DNA of 64,000 bases from Erwinia pyrifoliae DSM 12163. Its GTDB lineage: Bacteria > Pseudomonadota > Gammaproteobacteria > Enterobacterales > Enterobacteriaceae. Positions 22,488 to 32,205 of this stretch are shown here, piece by piece. The translations under genes and the position numbers were made by a program. How positions within the stretch are numbered: the stretch's first letter is position 1; the number at the start of each line of letters is the position of its first letter. Below the pieces are notes generated by a model. It was given only the letters and a program-made list of their open reading frames with translations. It had not been told where the DNA came from and made no database searches. The stretch covers positions 1,446,354 to 1,510,353 of the forward strand of contig NC_017390.1 of the NCBI RefSeq assembly GCF_000026985.1, given 5' to 3'.

Positions 22488-23945
22488 ATGACAATAACTC
22501 CTCAACAATTGATCGCGCTTCTGCCGCTGCTGATCGTCGGATTGACGGTGGTAGTTGTGATGCTGTCCATTGCGTGGCGACGCAACCACTTCGTCAACGC
22601 CACGCTTGCCGTCGTCGGTCTTAACCTGGCGCTGTTTTCCTTATACTTCGTCGGCCAGGCAGGGCCAATGGACGTTACCCCGCTGCTGCGGGTAGACGCG
22701 TACTCGATGTTCTATACCGGACTGGTTGTCCTCGCCAGCCTCGCGACCTGTACCTTTGCCTATCCGTGGCTGGCAACCTACCCGGATAACCGTGAAGAGT
22801 TTTACCTGCTGGTGCTGATTGCCGCTCTCGGCGGCGTGGTGCTGGCCAGTGCCAATCATCTGGCGTCGCTGTTTATCGGTATTGAGCTGATCTCGCTGCC
22901 GCTGTTTGGCCTGGTGGGTTACGCCTTCCAGCAAAAGCGTTCGCTGGAAGCGGCGATCAAGTACACCATCCTGTCTGCTGCGGCGTCCTCGTTCCTGCTG
23001 TTCGGTATGGCGCTGGTGTATGCGCACGCCGGAAGCCTCGGGTTTAAGGAGCTGGGCAACAGCCTGAATGACGGTCTGATTCATCAGCCCCTGCTGCTGG
23101 CCGGACTGGGCCTGATGATCGTCGGCTTTGGCTTTAAGCTGTCGCTGGTGCCGTTCCACCTGTGGACGCCGGATGTTTACCAGGGCGCGCCTGCGCCGGT
23201 GTCGACCTTCCTCGCCACCGCCAGTAAAATCGCTATTTTTGGCGTGCTGATGCGCCTGTTTATGTACGCGCCAATGGCCAACAGTGAAGGCGTACGTACC
23301 GTACTGGGCATTATCGCCGTGGCGTCGATGCTGTTCGGTAACCTGATGGCGATCTCGCAGAGTAATATCAAACGTCTGCTGGGCTATTCGTCCATTGCCC
23401 ATCTTGGCTATCTGCTGGTGGCGCTGATTGCGGTGCAATCCCATCAGCTGTCGCTGGAAACCGTGGGTGTTTATCTGGCAGGTTACCTGTTCAGCAGCCT
23501 CGGTGCTTTCGGCGTGGTTAGCCTGATGTCCAGCCCGTACCGTGGCCCGGATGCGGAATCGCTCTACTCCTATCGCGGTCTGTTCTGGCATCGCCCGATC
23601 CTTGCGGCAGTGATGACGGTGATGATGCTGTCACTGGCGGGTATTCCGATGACGCTGGGCTTTATCGGTAAGTTCTATGTGATTGCGCTCGGCGTGAGCG
23701 CGCAGCTGTGGTGGCTGACCGGGGCGGTGGTGCTGGGCAGCGCCATTGGCCTTTACTACTATCTGCGGATGACCGTCAGTCTGTATCTGTCGCCACCTGA
23801 GCTGATGCAGCGCGATTCCCCGGCAAACTGGGCGTTCACCGCCGGGGGCGTGGTGGTGCTGATTTCGGCGATCCTGGTGCTGGTACTGGGTATTTACCCG
23901 CAGCCGCTGATTTCGCTGGTGAATATGGCGCAGCCGCTGCAATAA
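22488..23945 (+). CDS. nuoN: NADH-quinone oxidoreductase subunit N
   Basis: The 485-residue third antiporter-like subunit completes complex I. The glutamate helix [20 protein letters not shown] and the lysine region [25 protein letters not shown] are visible. It follows nuoM by 6 bases and is followed by a strong terminator that ends the operon. Confidence 0.97.
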   Translation: MTITPQQLIALLPLLIVGLTVVVVMLSIAWRRNHFVNATLAVVGLNLALFSLYFVGQAGPMDVTPLLRVDAYSMFYTGLVVLASLATCTFAYPWLATYPDNREEFYLLVLIAALGGVVLASANHLASLFIGIELISLPLFGLVGYAFQQKRSLEAAIKYTILSAAASSFLLFGMALVYAHAGSLGFKELGNSLNDGLIHQPLLLAGLGLMIVGFGFKLSLVPFHLWTPDVYQGAPAPVSTFLATASKIAIFGVLMRLFMYAPMANSEGVRTVLGIIAVASMLFGNLMAISQSNIKRLLGYSSIAHLGYLLVALIAVQSHQLSLETVGVYLAGYLFSSLGAFGVVSLMSSPYRGPDAESLYSYRGLFWHRPILAAVMTVMMLSLAGIPMTLGFIGKFYVIALGVSAQLWWLTGAVVLGSAIGLYYYLRMTVSLYLSPPELMQRDSPANWAFTAGGVVVLISAILVLVLGIYPQPLISLVNMAQPLQ

Positions 23946-23972
23946 GATTAACGCAGCTAATGCATCGTCAGT

Positions 23973-24002
23973 AATCGGGCTATCAGTAGCCCGATTTTTT
24001 TT
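23973..24002 (+). terminator. Intrinsic terminator of the nuo operon
   Basis: AATCGGGCTA and TAGCCCGATT pair around a TCAG loop, followed by eight T residues, 27 bases after the nuoN stop. Confidence 0.93.
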
Positions 24003-24385
24003 GCGCGGTTAACCGCGTTTTAAGCACAGGTTAAGCTTTCTGGCGCATTGTAGAAAATGCCTGACGGTGACTAAATGACATCGCGAATGCCATCATGGCG
24101 CTGGAACACAATCTCACGGGCGCGGTCTTCAGCTGATACCAGGTGCGTTAGTGTTGTCACGCCCTGTGATGCTGGAGGATAACCTTGCTGAGAGGGTTAT
24201 TGTTCTGAGTGGGTACACCGGAGCTGAAAGCGCGCCGGGGGCGCTGTGCTGGCCTCTGGCTGGGTATCAGTGCGGTAAGCACTGAATATTGGAAGAGGGT
24301 ATTTCGCAGCGAAATACCCGTGACTGAAGCGCTTATCCACCCTCATGCAGCAGGAGCCATGCGGCCCCTGCCGATGATGTTGGAT
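24003..24385. other. Hairpin-rich convergent intergenic region
   Basis: No convincing gene lies between nuoN and opgD. Three compact hairpins occur in order: ATAACC/GGTTAT (24179-24200), CAGTGC/GCACTG (24268-24284) and a perfect 10-bp stem GGGTATTTCG/CGAAATACCC with a CAG loop (24297-24319). None has a clear U-tract. The last could help end opgD transcription. The clustering is noted as a possible structured RNA. Confidence 0.4.
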
Positions 24386-26041
24386 TTAGCCGGCGGTCAT
24401 CACCCGGTCATCAACATATTTGCGCTTATCCGGCGGCGGTGGGAAATACTGATACAGCCAGGTTTCACTCAGCGTTTCATCCTTAGTGCGCAGGAACAGG
24501 CGCATATCCACCGGATGCACTGCATCGCCATCAGGATACCAGTCAAACAGGATGCGGTAGCCGTCAATCGGTTCGACGTAGAGGATCTCCACCTGCTTAA
24601 TGCTGCCTGAAGAAATATTGATCACCGGCTCGATGCCTTTCGGTGCGGCAGCTGTCAAATTACCCCCGACGAAATCCACCGCGAAACGACGCGCCCAGAC
24701 GGCAGGGTATTGCTCGCCCGGCGCCCAGCCTTCCGGGAAGCCACCCATGCCGGAGCGGGTGGCATTCACCCGCGACAAACCGCTGCGTACCGGCGGCAGT
24801 CCGCTCCAGTAGAGCTTGTAGGAGAAACTGTGCTCGCTTCCGGCCTTAATTGCCTCGGCAGGCTGCCAGCAGCAGACGATATTATCCAGCGTTTCGCCCG
24901 TGGTCGGGATCTCCATCAGATTGATAGCGCCTTTGCCCCACTTGCCCACCGGTTCGACCCACAGGCTTGGCCGTTTGTTGTACCAGCCAATCACATCCTG
25001 ATAGCTGTCAAAGTCATGATTGAGCTGCAGCATGCCAAACCCGCGTGGATTTTCGTCCTGATAGGCGTTGTACGTCAGGCGCTGCGGGTTATTGAGCGGA
25101 CGGCAGATCCATTCGCCGTTACCGGTCCACATCGCCAGGCGATCCGAGTCGTGGATCTGCGGGTGGATGGTATCGCACATGCGGCGTTCAACGGTGCCGC
25201 AGCTGAACATGGTGGTCATCGGCGCAATGCCCAGCTGCTGGATATCCTTACGCGCATAGAGATGATTTTCCACCTCCATCACCACGCGTTTTTCTTCGCA
25301 GTGAATGGTGAATTTAAATGCGCCGGTGCAGCTGGGGCCATCGAGCAGGGTATAAACCACAAATGTGGTATCATCCGCTTTTGGCGTTTCAAACCAGAAA
25401 GCGGTAAAGTCCGGGAACTCTTCCTTGCCATTGCTGAAGGTATCGATCGACACACCACGCGCAGACAGGCCGTACTGAAAGGTTTCATCCACTGCCCGGA
25501 AGTAGCTGGCTCCGAGGAAAGAGACGATATCGCGTTTGGCCAGTTCCGGTTTCTTAAACGCGCGGAAACCGGCAAAGCCGAGATCGGTTTTGCCTTCCAG
25601 CTGTTTGGTATCAACATGGGCATCGTTATAGTTGAACAGCTGCGGGCGGAAGTGGATCTCACGCGCCTCGCGGCTCTCCCCGTCAACGGAGAACATACGG
25701 ATACGGCGTTTGAAGCCCATGCCAACGTGGAAGAACTGGACGTCAAGCTGGCGGTCGCTGCCATTCCACAGCGAGTGGTTAGCATCGTACTGGATTTCGT
25801 TATAGGCCTGTGGGGTCAGCGTTGCCAGAGTTTCTGGTAACGGAGCGGGCGCTCCGCCATAAGCTTTACCCGCCATGCCGGCGGCCATTTTTTTAAGCAC
25901 GTCAAAATCAAATCGCTTTGCGCTGCCGTCGGCAATCCCGTCTTCCGCCCAAGCAGCCTGGGAGAATAACGTGGATAGCCCGGACATCCCACTTAAGGTC
26001 GCGAATGCCATTGACGCTTTCATAAACATTCTTCGATTCAT
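24386..26041 (-). CDS. opgD: Glucan biosynthesis protein D, Tat-exported
   Basis: The 551-residue periplasmic OpgD/MdoD aligns along its whole length with E. coli OpgD, which helps set the backbone structure of osmoregulated periplasmic glucans. The N-terminus [16 protein letters not shown]... has a twin-arginine signal (Arg3-Arg4) and a cleavage-like AAWA near residue 31. I chose the ATG at 26041 because it matches the E. coli start and has GAGG 13 bases upstream. An upstream in-frame start would add 19 non-conserved residues and mask the Tat signal. It is transcribed divergently from elaB. Confidence 0.95.
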   Translation of the reverse strand: MNRRMFMKASMAFATLSGMSGLSTLFSQAAWAEDGIADGSAKRFDFDVLKKMAAGMAGKAYGGAPAPLPETLATLTPQAYNEIQYDANHSLWNGSDRQLDVQFFHVGMGFKRRIRMFSVDGESREAREIHFRPQLFNYNDAHVDTKQLEGKTDLGFAGFRAFKKPELAKRDIVSFLGASYFRAVDETFQYGLSARGVSIDTFSNGKEEFPDFTAFWFETPKADDTTFVVYTLLDGPSCTGAFKFTIHCEEKRVVMEVENHLYARKDIQQLGIAPMTTMFSCGTVERRMCDTIHPQIHDSDRLAMWTGNGEWICRPLNNPQRLTYNAYQDENPRGFGMLQLNHDFDSYQDVIGWYNKRPSLWVEPVGKWGKGAINLMEIPTTGETLDNIVCCWQPAEAIKAGSEHSFSYKLYWSGLPPVRSGLSRVNATRSGMGGFPEGWAPGEQYPAVWARRFAVDFVGGNLTAAAPKGIEPVINISSGSIKQVEILYVEPIDGYRILFDWYPDGDAVHPVDMRLFLRTKDETLSETWLYQYFPPPPDKRKYVDDRVMTAG

Positions 26042-26454
26042 GCCGGAAATCATTTCCTCTGGTAGAACGGAGTTTGTAGTGGTCGCTACGCCTTTCATTT
26101 TTCAGGTGGGTTGGGTTATTGAAACTCACTCGCACCGGCTAAATCACCGCGATCCGGCATCCTGAAATCCGTCGGGCATATTCACATTCGCTCAACCGGA
26201 TTTTGCCCGGTTACAGGGAGTTACGACACCAAACCTGATGAATAATTCGATCCAGCCAAAATTTATCAGATTAATCTAATCAGCGCAGAAATTTCGACTG
26301 TTTGTCCATTCTGCGACTTGATTTTGTACCGTTCTTTTAGCAGTCGATGGTAAATTTGTCGGGGATTACAGCCAATTGCTGACCTTTGTCAGGCAAAACG
26401 GCAAAAACTGTCTATAGTTAGTCGACATACTTTTATTCGCCCACGGAGGAACAA
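26042..26454. promoter_or_regulatory. Divergent promoter region opgD/elaB
   Basis: About 410 bases with no credible coding sequence must contain the promoters of both divergent genes. On the elaB side, the sequence CTATAGTTAG near 26411-26420 could be an extended or stationary-phase -10. I see no recognisable operator. Confidence 0.4.
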
Positions 26455-26763
26455 ATGGCTACTAAGAATGAATCACAAGATACCCGCCTTGATGACGACC
26501 TGGCTCTGCTGGCAGAAACGCTGGAGTCGGTGTTGAAATCGTCCGGCGACTCGGCCGATGAGAAGTACATTGAGCTTAAAGCTAAAGCGGAAAAATCACT
26601 TAATGAAGTTAAATCTCGCCTTGGCAGCGCGTCTGATTCTTACTACGCACGAGCGAAACAGGCCGCGTGCTGCGCGGATGATTACATCCATGATAAGCCC
26701 TGGCATGGCGTAGGCGTTGGTGCCACGCTGGGCCTGGTTATCGGCTTACTGCTGCGCCGTTAA
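26455..26763 (+). CDS. elaB: ElaB/YqjD family tail-anchored ribosome-associated protein
   Basis: The 102-residue protein matches E. coli ElaB along its length: an acidic, helical N-terminal region followed by a single C-terminal membrane helix rich in Gly (GVGVGATLGLVIGLLLRR). ElaB/YqjD proteins are stationary-phase inner-membrane proteins linked to ribosome binding and stress tolerance. A GGAGGA ribosome-binding site lies just upstream. An unusual Cys-Cys pair (AACCADD) replaces residues that are Tyr-Arg in E. coli. Confidence 0.93.
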   Translation: MATKNESQDTRLDDDLALLAETLESVLKSSGDSADEKYIELKAKAEKSLNEVKSRLGSASDSYYARAKQAACCADDYIHDKPWHGVGVGATLGLVIGLLLRR

Positions 26764-26778
26764 TGTCGTTGGTTAACA

Positions 26779-26802
26779 CAGACGCCCGGTTGGGCGTCTG
26801 CT
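26779..26802 (+). terminator. Hairpin after elaB
   Basis: CAGACGCCC and GGGCGTCTG form a perfect 9-bp stem with a GGTT loop, 15 bases after the stop. The downstream sequence is CTCTACG, a poor U-tract, so termination efficiency is uncertain. Confidence 0.55.
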
Positions 26803-26973
26803 CTACGTCCGCCTGTTATTTCCCCGTCCGATTCTCACGTTAATCTTCTTCCGCTTTGACCGCCTGCGTCACCAGTAGAACTGACCAGACGATAAAACCA
26901 GTTTGGAAAACCGCCAACCGGCATCATTGTGGCCTCGGCCATCGTTCTGCGGGCAAAGCGTATTCGGGCAGGG

Positions 26974-27003
26974 CAATCCGGAGCAGACAAAAGCTCCGGA
27001 TTG
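26974..27003 (-). terminator. Strong hairpin downstream of kup
   Basis: CAATCCGGAGC and GCTCCGGATTG form a perfect 11-bp stem with an 8-base loop, starting 20 bases after the kup stop on the minus strand. No U-tract follows on either strand, so it may be a 3'-end stabiliser or a factor-dependent terminator. Confidence 0.5.
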
Positions 27004-27022
27004 GGGGGATTGCAGGCAGCGA

Positions 27023-28891
27023 TCAGAACTCTTTCTGCCCACCCAGCTCAATCACCCTGTTAGGGGGGATCATAAACTGTGCGTGAGCGCGCAGTGCGTT
27101 GCGCTGGAAGAAGTGGAATATTCCACCGCTTATGCGTGCCAGACCTTTCCTTTTTTTCATCACTAAGGTGTCGTGCGACGTGAAGAAGGAGGCTTCGTTG
27201 ACCGTACATCCAAATCCTTCCAGTCCACAGAGGTGGAGAATATCCTGCATCGAAGGCACTTCCTGCCAGCCATAGGAGGCAACGATCTGCCAGAAGGAGG
27301 GGGACAGCTGCCGCAGAGTTATGCGCTGCTGGTTATGCACCCTTGGCGTGTCACAGGTCCTGATATGCAGCAGGACAACACGTTCATGCAGCACCCGGTT
27401 ATGCTTCAGGTTATGCAGCAACGCCTGCGGAATTTCGTGTTCTTTCCTGGTCATGAAGATGGCCGTACCTTCGACCCGCTTGGGAGGTAACTTCTCCAGC
27501 GAGCGAACCAAGGCATTGAGTCCTTCGGCATTATCAGTCAGGCGACGAATAATCTTAGAGCGCTCAGAACTCCAGATGTACATCAGAACCAGCATAACCA
27601 GCGCCATCAGCACCGGAACCCATCCTCCGGACAGCAGTTTGCGCAGGTTAGCGCCGAACAACGGAACGTCGACGGCCAGCAAGCAAAGGATAAAAGGAAC
27701 CGAGGCGATTAAAGGCCACTTCCAGTTTTTCACTGCAACCACCCCGGCCAGACAGGATGTCAGCACCATCGTGCCGGTGACCACAATGCCGTAGGCAGAC
27801 GACAAGGAAGAAGAGTGCTGGAAAGCCAGAATAACCGCAGTGACTGCGGCAAACAGCAGCCAGTTAACCACCGGAATGTAGATCTGGCCCGATTCCGTGG
27901 CGGAGGTAAACACAATGCGAACCGGGGGCAAAAAGCCCTGGCGTATTGCCTGCTGGGTCAGGGTGAAAATACCGGTAATGATCGACTGGGCCGCAATAAC
28001 GGTTGCCAGCGTGGAAAGAACGATTAACGGGATCTGCGCCCACTGCGGTGCCAGCAGGTAGAAGGGGTTCCTGGCGGTGGCGGTATCTGCCAGAACCAGT
28101 GCTCCCTGGCCGAAGTAGTTCAGCACCAGCGCCGGCATTGCCAGAACCAGCCAGGCCAGCCTGATTGGGCGCTTACCCAAATGCCCCATATCAGCGTATA
28201 ACGCCTCAGCACCGGTTACGGCCAGCACGACCATCCCCAGCGCGGCGAGAGAAATCGCTTGATTACTTAACAGGAATTCCAGCGCAAATGCCGGATTAAG
28301 CGCATGCAGTATAGCGGGGTTCATCAGTATTCCCCTGATACCCATGGCGGCGAGCGTGATAAACCAGACCACCATGACCGGCCCGAATACCCGGCTGACC
28401 TTTTCAGTTCCGTGTTTCTGAATGATAAAAAGCACAGTCAGGATGACGACCGACAGCGGGACGATAAAACGGTCAAGAGCCGGCGCAACAACCTCAATGC
28501 CCTCAACAGCGGACAGCACCGAAATAGCCGGGGTGATAATGCCATCACCGTAGAAAAAGGCACCGCCCGTCAGTCCGGCCAGCACGATCAACCGTGAGGC
28601 ACGGCTACCCACCTTCTGTCGCGCAAGCGACATCAGCGTAAGAATACCGCCTTCACCATCATGGTCGGCACGCATAACAAAGCAAACGTACTTCACCGTT
28701 ACGATAAGCGTAAGTCCCCAGAAAATCAGGGAAAGGAACCCCATCACGGCCACTTCATTCATGCCGCCGTCAGGTAGTATGGACAGGCATTCTTTAAGGG
28801 TATAAAGCGGGCTGGTTCCGATATCACCAAATACGATGCCCGCTGCCGCCAGCATGGCCGTGGGCAAGGGTTGTTTATCTGAAGTTTTCAT
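27023..28891 (-). CDS. kup: Kup-family potassium transporter
   Basis: The 622-residue protein has the KUP/HAK/KT signature GIVFGDIGTSPLYTLKECL near the N-terminus, about twelve hydrophobic helices in the first ~430 residues and a cytoplasmic C-terminal domain. The family takes up K+ by proton symport at low affinity. It matches the length of E. coli Kup but is clearly divergent from it and lies in a different chromosomal place, next to an otsA-like gene, so it may be a paralogue rather than the orthologue. The ATG at 28891 lacks a strong ribosome-binding site. Confidence 0.9.
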   Translation of the reverse strand: MKTSDKQPLPTAMLAAAGIVFGDIGTSPLYTLKECLSILPDGGMNEVAVMGFLSLIFWGLTLIVTVKYVCFVMRADHDGEGGILTLMSLARQKVGSRASRLIVLAGLTGGAFFYGDGIITPAISVLSAVEGIEVVAPALDRFIVPLSVVILTVLFIIQKHGTEKVSRVFGPVMVVWFITLAAMGIRGILMNPAILHALNPAFALEFLLSNQAISLAALGMVVLAVTGAEALYADMGHLGKRPIRLAWLVLAMPALVLNYFGQGALVLADTATARNPFYLLAPQWAQIPLIVLSTLATVIAAQSIITGIFTLTQQAIRQGFLPPVRIVFTSATESGQIYIPVVNWLLFAAVTAVILAFQHSSSLSSAYGIVVTGTMVLTSCLAGVVAVKNWKWPLIASVPFILCLLAVDVPLFGANLRKLLSGGWVPVLMALVMLVLMYIWSSERSKIIRRLTDNAEGLNALVRSLEKLPPKRVEGTAIFMTRKEHEIPQALLHNLKHNRVLHERVVLLHIRTCDTPRVHNQQRITLRQLSPSFWQIVASYGWQEVPSMQDILHLCGLEGFGCTVNEASFFTSHDTLVMKKRKGLARISGGIFHFFQRNALRAHAQFMIPPNRVIELGGQKEF

Positions 28892-29431
28892 TTACCGGTC
28901 TTATTGTGAGTTAAGTATGACGACATCTGATTCTCAACTGGCCCCCCTGAACGTTCGGTAGAGTGCGGCCGATAAGCTATTCGTATTGCCGCTCTGGTTT
29001 CAGGATAGTGCCGAGAGACGCTGTAACAGCATACATAAGTACAATATTATTTACGTGATTTATAGATTTATGGCAAAATTTTTACGCCTTTTTTACACCA
29101 AAAGCAGTTTAATGCCTGGCACTAATGATATCTGAACCCTCAATCGGGAAAGCCATGAACACTGATATCCCCTCCACTGGCGCAGCGCGTATAACAGCCA
29201 ATTTTCTGCGCTGTTTAGTGTGCAACATGCAGGATAAAACCCTGTTTCACGCTCGGATGCCAGAACAGCATTTTGCGTTGGAACCCGGTTTTTTGGCGTC
29301 ATCACTGAATAATTGCTCCCAACGTGACAGCGAGGTGTGAAACAAGCGGCATACGATTGAAGATGTCAGCTCCCGTGCGTATTCACTCCGTCTTATTTCA
29401 TCTGCCTGCGTTGTAACAAGAGGTAAGCCTG
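28892..29431. promoter_or_regulatory. Divergent region kup / otsA-like gene
   Basis: About 540 bases without a credible gene; short open frames here overlap each other and lack coding features. The region holds the promoters for kup (minus) and the otsA-like gene (plus). The stretch 29040-29100 is especially AT-rich and suits a promoter. Confidence 0.4.
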
Positions 29432-30853
29432 ATGTCTGGTTTAATCCTGGTATCACTCAATCAGTCCGGTCACTCAACCCTTTCCACGATTTATGCGGGT
29501 ATTCTGGCACGCCGCAAAGGGACGTGGATCAGCTGGGACGGCACAAGGGAAACAGCCCGGGCAGACGCCTTACGCCAGCTAACCTCCCGCTGCGACAGTG
29601 ACTTTAACACCCTGACATTCCCATTGACTGATGATGAATACGAACAGGGCTATCACGGTTATGTACATAAAGGGATGTGGCCAGTATTCCACCAGCGGGC
29701 CGATTTGGCCCACTTCACCGCTGTATATCTCGTTCAATATCAGAGTCTTAATAAAGCCTATGCCCGTGCGGTGACAGAATGCGCCGGTCCGGATGATGAT
29801 ATCTGGATACAGGATTATCACCTGATACCCTGTGTAAGACTGCTCCGCGATGCTGGCCTGAATAATCCCGTTGGCTTTTTCCTGCATCAGCCCTTTCCCC
29901 CAGGGCTGGGTATCGAAGCCATTCCCGAGTGGCAGTGGTTGGCCGAATCATTGCTTTGCTGCGATCTGATCGGTTTTCAGACGCAGCGTGATATGAACAG
30001 TTTTCTGCTGTGGATTGAATCAACTTTCCGCGCCGAGCGGATTGCTCCCACCGCCTTCAAGGTTCGTGGCCGTACGATTAGCATTGGCGTATTTCCCGCC
30101 GGCATCGATACCCGTGACGCGTTGACGTTGAGCGAAAGCGAAGGATGCAGCACCATTGAGCAGCAGTGCCGGGACACATTGCCAGAAAGTATCATCCTCA
30201 GCGGCGGGCATCTCGATGACAGTGCCGGGTTGCCTTACCGCATCAGCGCGATGGAGGCGCTTTTGCAGGCGCACCCTCAATATACGGGTAACGCCACGTT
30301 GCTGCAGTTAGCCTCACCGGCGGCGGGCCATTCGTGCCTGTCGCGGGACATTAGCCATCACCTGGAAAGCCTGTGTGGTGGAATGAATGGCGCGCACGGC
30401 ACGCTGAACTGGTACCCGGTGAGCTGCCTGACCACGTCTTATAGCCGTGAGCAGCAGGCCGGAATATACCGCGCAGCACGGGTGGCGCTGGTTACGCCGC
30501 TGGTTGCGGGCATGAGCCTGATGGCCAAGATGTATATTGCCCTGCAGGACCCGGACGACCCGGGGGTTCTGGTTCTGTCAAAGTTTGCCGGCGCGGCAGA
30601 GCAGATGAAGGAAGCGATGATTGTTAACCCTTACGATCCGCAGGAGATAGCCGAAGCCATACATTCCGCCTTGCATCTTCCTCTGGCGGAACGCCGTAAA
30701 CGGCACGGGCGTCTGTTAAGACAGCTTACCCTTCACGATAGTCATTGGTGGGCAGAGGCATTTTTGTCGCGCTTGCACCAAACAAAACGGGGCGAGCCAG
30801 ACTGGCACGGTGAAAAACATCTTCCTTCGCCCGTCACCTATGGCAAAACGTGA
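29432..30853 (+). CDS. OtsA-like GT20 protein lacking catalytic residues
   Basis: The 473-residue protein aligns along its whole length with trehalose-6-phosphate synthase (OtsA, GT20). The fold-level motifs remain: IWIQDYHLIP, LHQPFPP (catalytic-site His152), ALVTPL and VLVLSKFAGAAEQM with VNPYDP. But residues that bind glucose-6-phosphate and UDP-glucose in OtsA are replaced: the N-terminal SNRI is SLNQ, the Gly-Gly loop is STIYAG, FHYR is FHQR, the Arg and Lys of ERLDYSKG are His260 and Ala265, TSRG is PAAG, and DGMNLVAKE is AGMSLMAKM. A working synthase is therefore unlikely. It may be a regulatory pseudoenzyme or have a new specificity. The reading frame is intact with AGAGG upstream, so it is not simply decayed. 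Confidence 0.85.
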   Translation: MSGLILVSLNQSGHSTLSTIYAGILARRKGTWISWDGTRETARADALRQLTSRCDSDFNTLTFPLTDDEYEQGYHGYVHKGMWPVFHQRADLAHFTAVYLVQYQSLNKAYARAVTECAGPDDDIWIQDYHLIPCVRLLRDAGLNNPVGFFLHQPFPPGLGIEAIPEWQWLAESLLCCDLIGFQTQRDMNSFLLWIESTFRAERIAPTAFKVRGRTISIGVFPAGIDTRDALTLSESEGCSTIEQQCRDTLPESIILSGGHLDDSAGLPYRISAMEALLQAHPQYTGNATLLQLASPAAGHSCLSRDISHHLESLCGGMNGAHGTLNWYPVSCLTTSYSREQQAGIYRAARVALVTPLVAGMSLMAKMYIALQDPDDPGVLVLSKFAGAAEQMKEAMIVNPYDPQEIAEAIHSALHLPLAERRKRHGRLLRQLTLHDSHWWAEAFLSRLHQTKRGEPDWHGEKHLPSPVTYGKT

Positions 30854-30915
30854 TATTGACTGGCCGGATAAGGCTGCACAGCACCGTTTTTAACCGTTAT
30901 TAAAGGATAGATGAC

Positions 30916-32034
30916 ATGGTATTTTTGACATTTCTTACGCTGGCGCTGGTGCTGTTAACCCTCGCCCCACTTCTGCATTATCAAGCCTGGTGGATACGCG
31001 TTTGGGACTTCCCCCGGTTGCAGCTGGCCATTATTGCGGCGTGCATGATGCTGGTCTGCCTTTGTTTCAGCAGCCAGCACGGCTGGGCGCTGTTGCTGGC
31101 ACTGATTAATGCTGGCTGTGCCGCTTATCAATGCAGGTGGATCTACCCCTATACGTCTTTCAGCCCAAAGCAGGTCAAGGATCACCGTGGTTATAGCGAT
31201 GCTCCCCGTTTACGGGTGATGGTGTCGAATGTCCTCACTCCCAACAGACAGGCACCACGGCTATTGGCTCAGGTGCAGGCGGAGCAGCCAGATGTACTGA
31301 TTGCGCTGGAAACGGATCGCTGGTGGCAATCGCAGCTGGACGTGCTGTCAGCAGACTATCCTTACAGCCTGAAATGCCCACAGGATAATCTCTATGGTAT
31401 GCACGTTTACTCGCGCCTGCCGCTAAAAGATGCCGAAATTCAGTATCTGGTCGATGATGAAATTCCTTCGATGCATATGCTGGTTCAACTGGATGAACAG
31501 ACTGATGTCCGGCTGCACTGTGTGCACCCGATGCCGCCCAGCCCGACGGAGAGCGACGAATCGACAGACCGGGATGCCGAACTGGTGATGGTGGGTAAAA
31601 GCGTGGCATCGGCGGCGCAACCGGTCATTGTTACCGGCGATCTTAATGATGTTGCCTGGTCACGCACCACTCAGCTGTTTTTGAAAATCAGTGGCCTGCT
31701 TGACCCGCGCCGTGGCCGGGGAATGTTCTGTACTTTCCATGCGGGCTATCCCTTCTTACGTTGGCCGCTGGATCACGTTTTCCACAGTCAACATTTTGTT
31801 CTGGCAGGCATTCGTCGTTTGCAAAATATGGGATCGGACCATTTTCCTATTCTTATCGATCTGGTCTACGCACCGCTCAAAGGTCAACAGCAGGAAAGCC
31901 TTGAAAAAGATGCCGCAGACGAAGCCGATGCGCAGGAGATAATGGCGGCAACGGAATCCACGGCTGACGAGGTGCATGTACCCGGTGAGCCAGACAAAAT
32001 GCCTCCTGGGAATGTGACGGGCGCGACGGACTGA
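30916..32034 (+). CDS. Membrane-anchored endonuclease/exonuclease/phosphatase family protein
   Basis: This 372-residue protein begins with two or three hydrophobic helices (residues ~1-20, ~34-53, ~57-72), then an EEP-fold domain (residues ~95-335). Active-site features are a metal-binding Glu in LIALETD, GDLND and the terminal GSDHFPI with a catalytic Asp-His. A charged Glu/Asp-rich C-terminal tail follows. The family cleaves phosphodiester or phosphomonoester bonds in nucleic acids, phospholipids or small molecules; the substrate cannot be told from sequence. The membrane anchor resembles YafD-type proteins. It follows the otsA-like gene by 62 bases and may be co-transcribed. Confidence 0.85.
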   Translation: MVFLTFLTLALVLLTLAPLLHYQAWWIRVWDFPRLQLAIIAACMMLVCLCFSSQHGWALLLALINAGCAAYQCRWIYPYTSFSPKQVKDHRGYSDAPRLRVMVSNVLTPNRQAPRLLAQVQAEQPDVLIALETDRWWQSQLDVLSADYPYSLKCPQDNLYGMHVYSRLPLKDAEIQYLVDDEIPSMHMLVQLDEQTDVRLHCVHPMPPSPTESDESTDRDAELVMVGKSVASAAQPVIVTGDLNDVAWSRTTQLFLKISGLLDPRRGRGMFCTFHAGYPFLRWPLDHVFHSQHFVLAGIRRLQNMGSDHFPILIDLVYAPLKGQQQESLEKDAADEADAQEIMAATESTADEVHVPGEPDKMPPGNVTGATD

Positions 32035-32064
32035 CCCCCGTTCAGCGACGGTCCGGTGATTCTG

Positions 32065-32093
32065 CACCCCGCCCGGCCCACCCGCGCGGGGTG
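32065..32093 (+). terminator. GC-rich hairpin after the EEP gene
   Basis: CACCCCGC and GCGGGGTG form an 8-bp stem with a 13-base loop, 30 bases after the stop. There is no U-tract, so it is a weak terminator candidate. Confidence 0.35.
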
Positions 32094-32205
32094 TAAAACG
32101 ATGAGTAATTCTCCGGCAGAAACTGATTCCATTAGTTAAAATTGAATTGTGTTTCTGACTTGCGCTTCATACAGTGTGAAGAATGGCTTATATCCGGAGA
32201 TAAAA

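Noticed and set aside
22641..23591. 316-residue minus-strand open frame opposite nuoN
   Set aside because: Antisense shadow of a membrane-protein gene; composition is rich in His, Gln and Arg with no domain.
24710..25840. 376-residue plus-strand open frame opposite opgD
   Set aside because: It is an antisense shadow of the conserved opgD coding region, explained by its codon bias.
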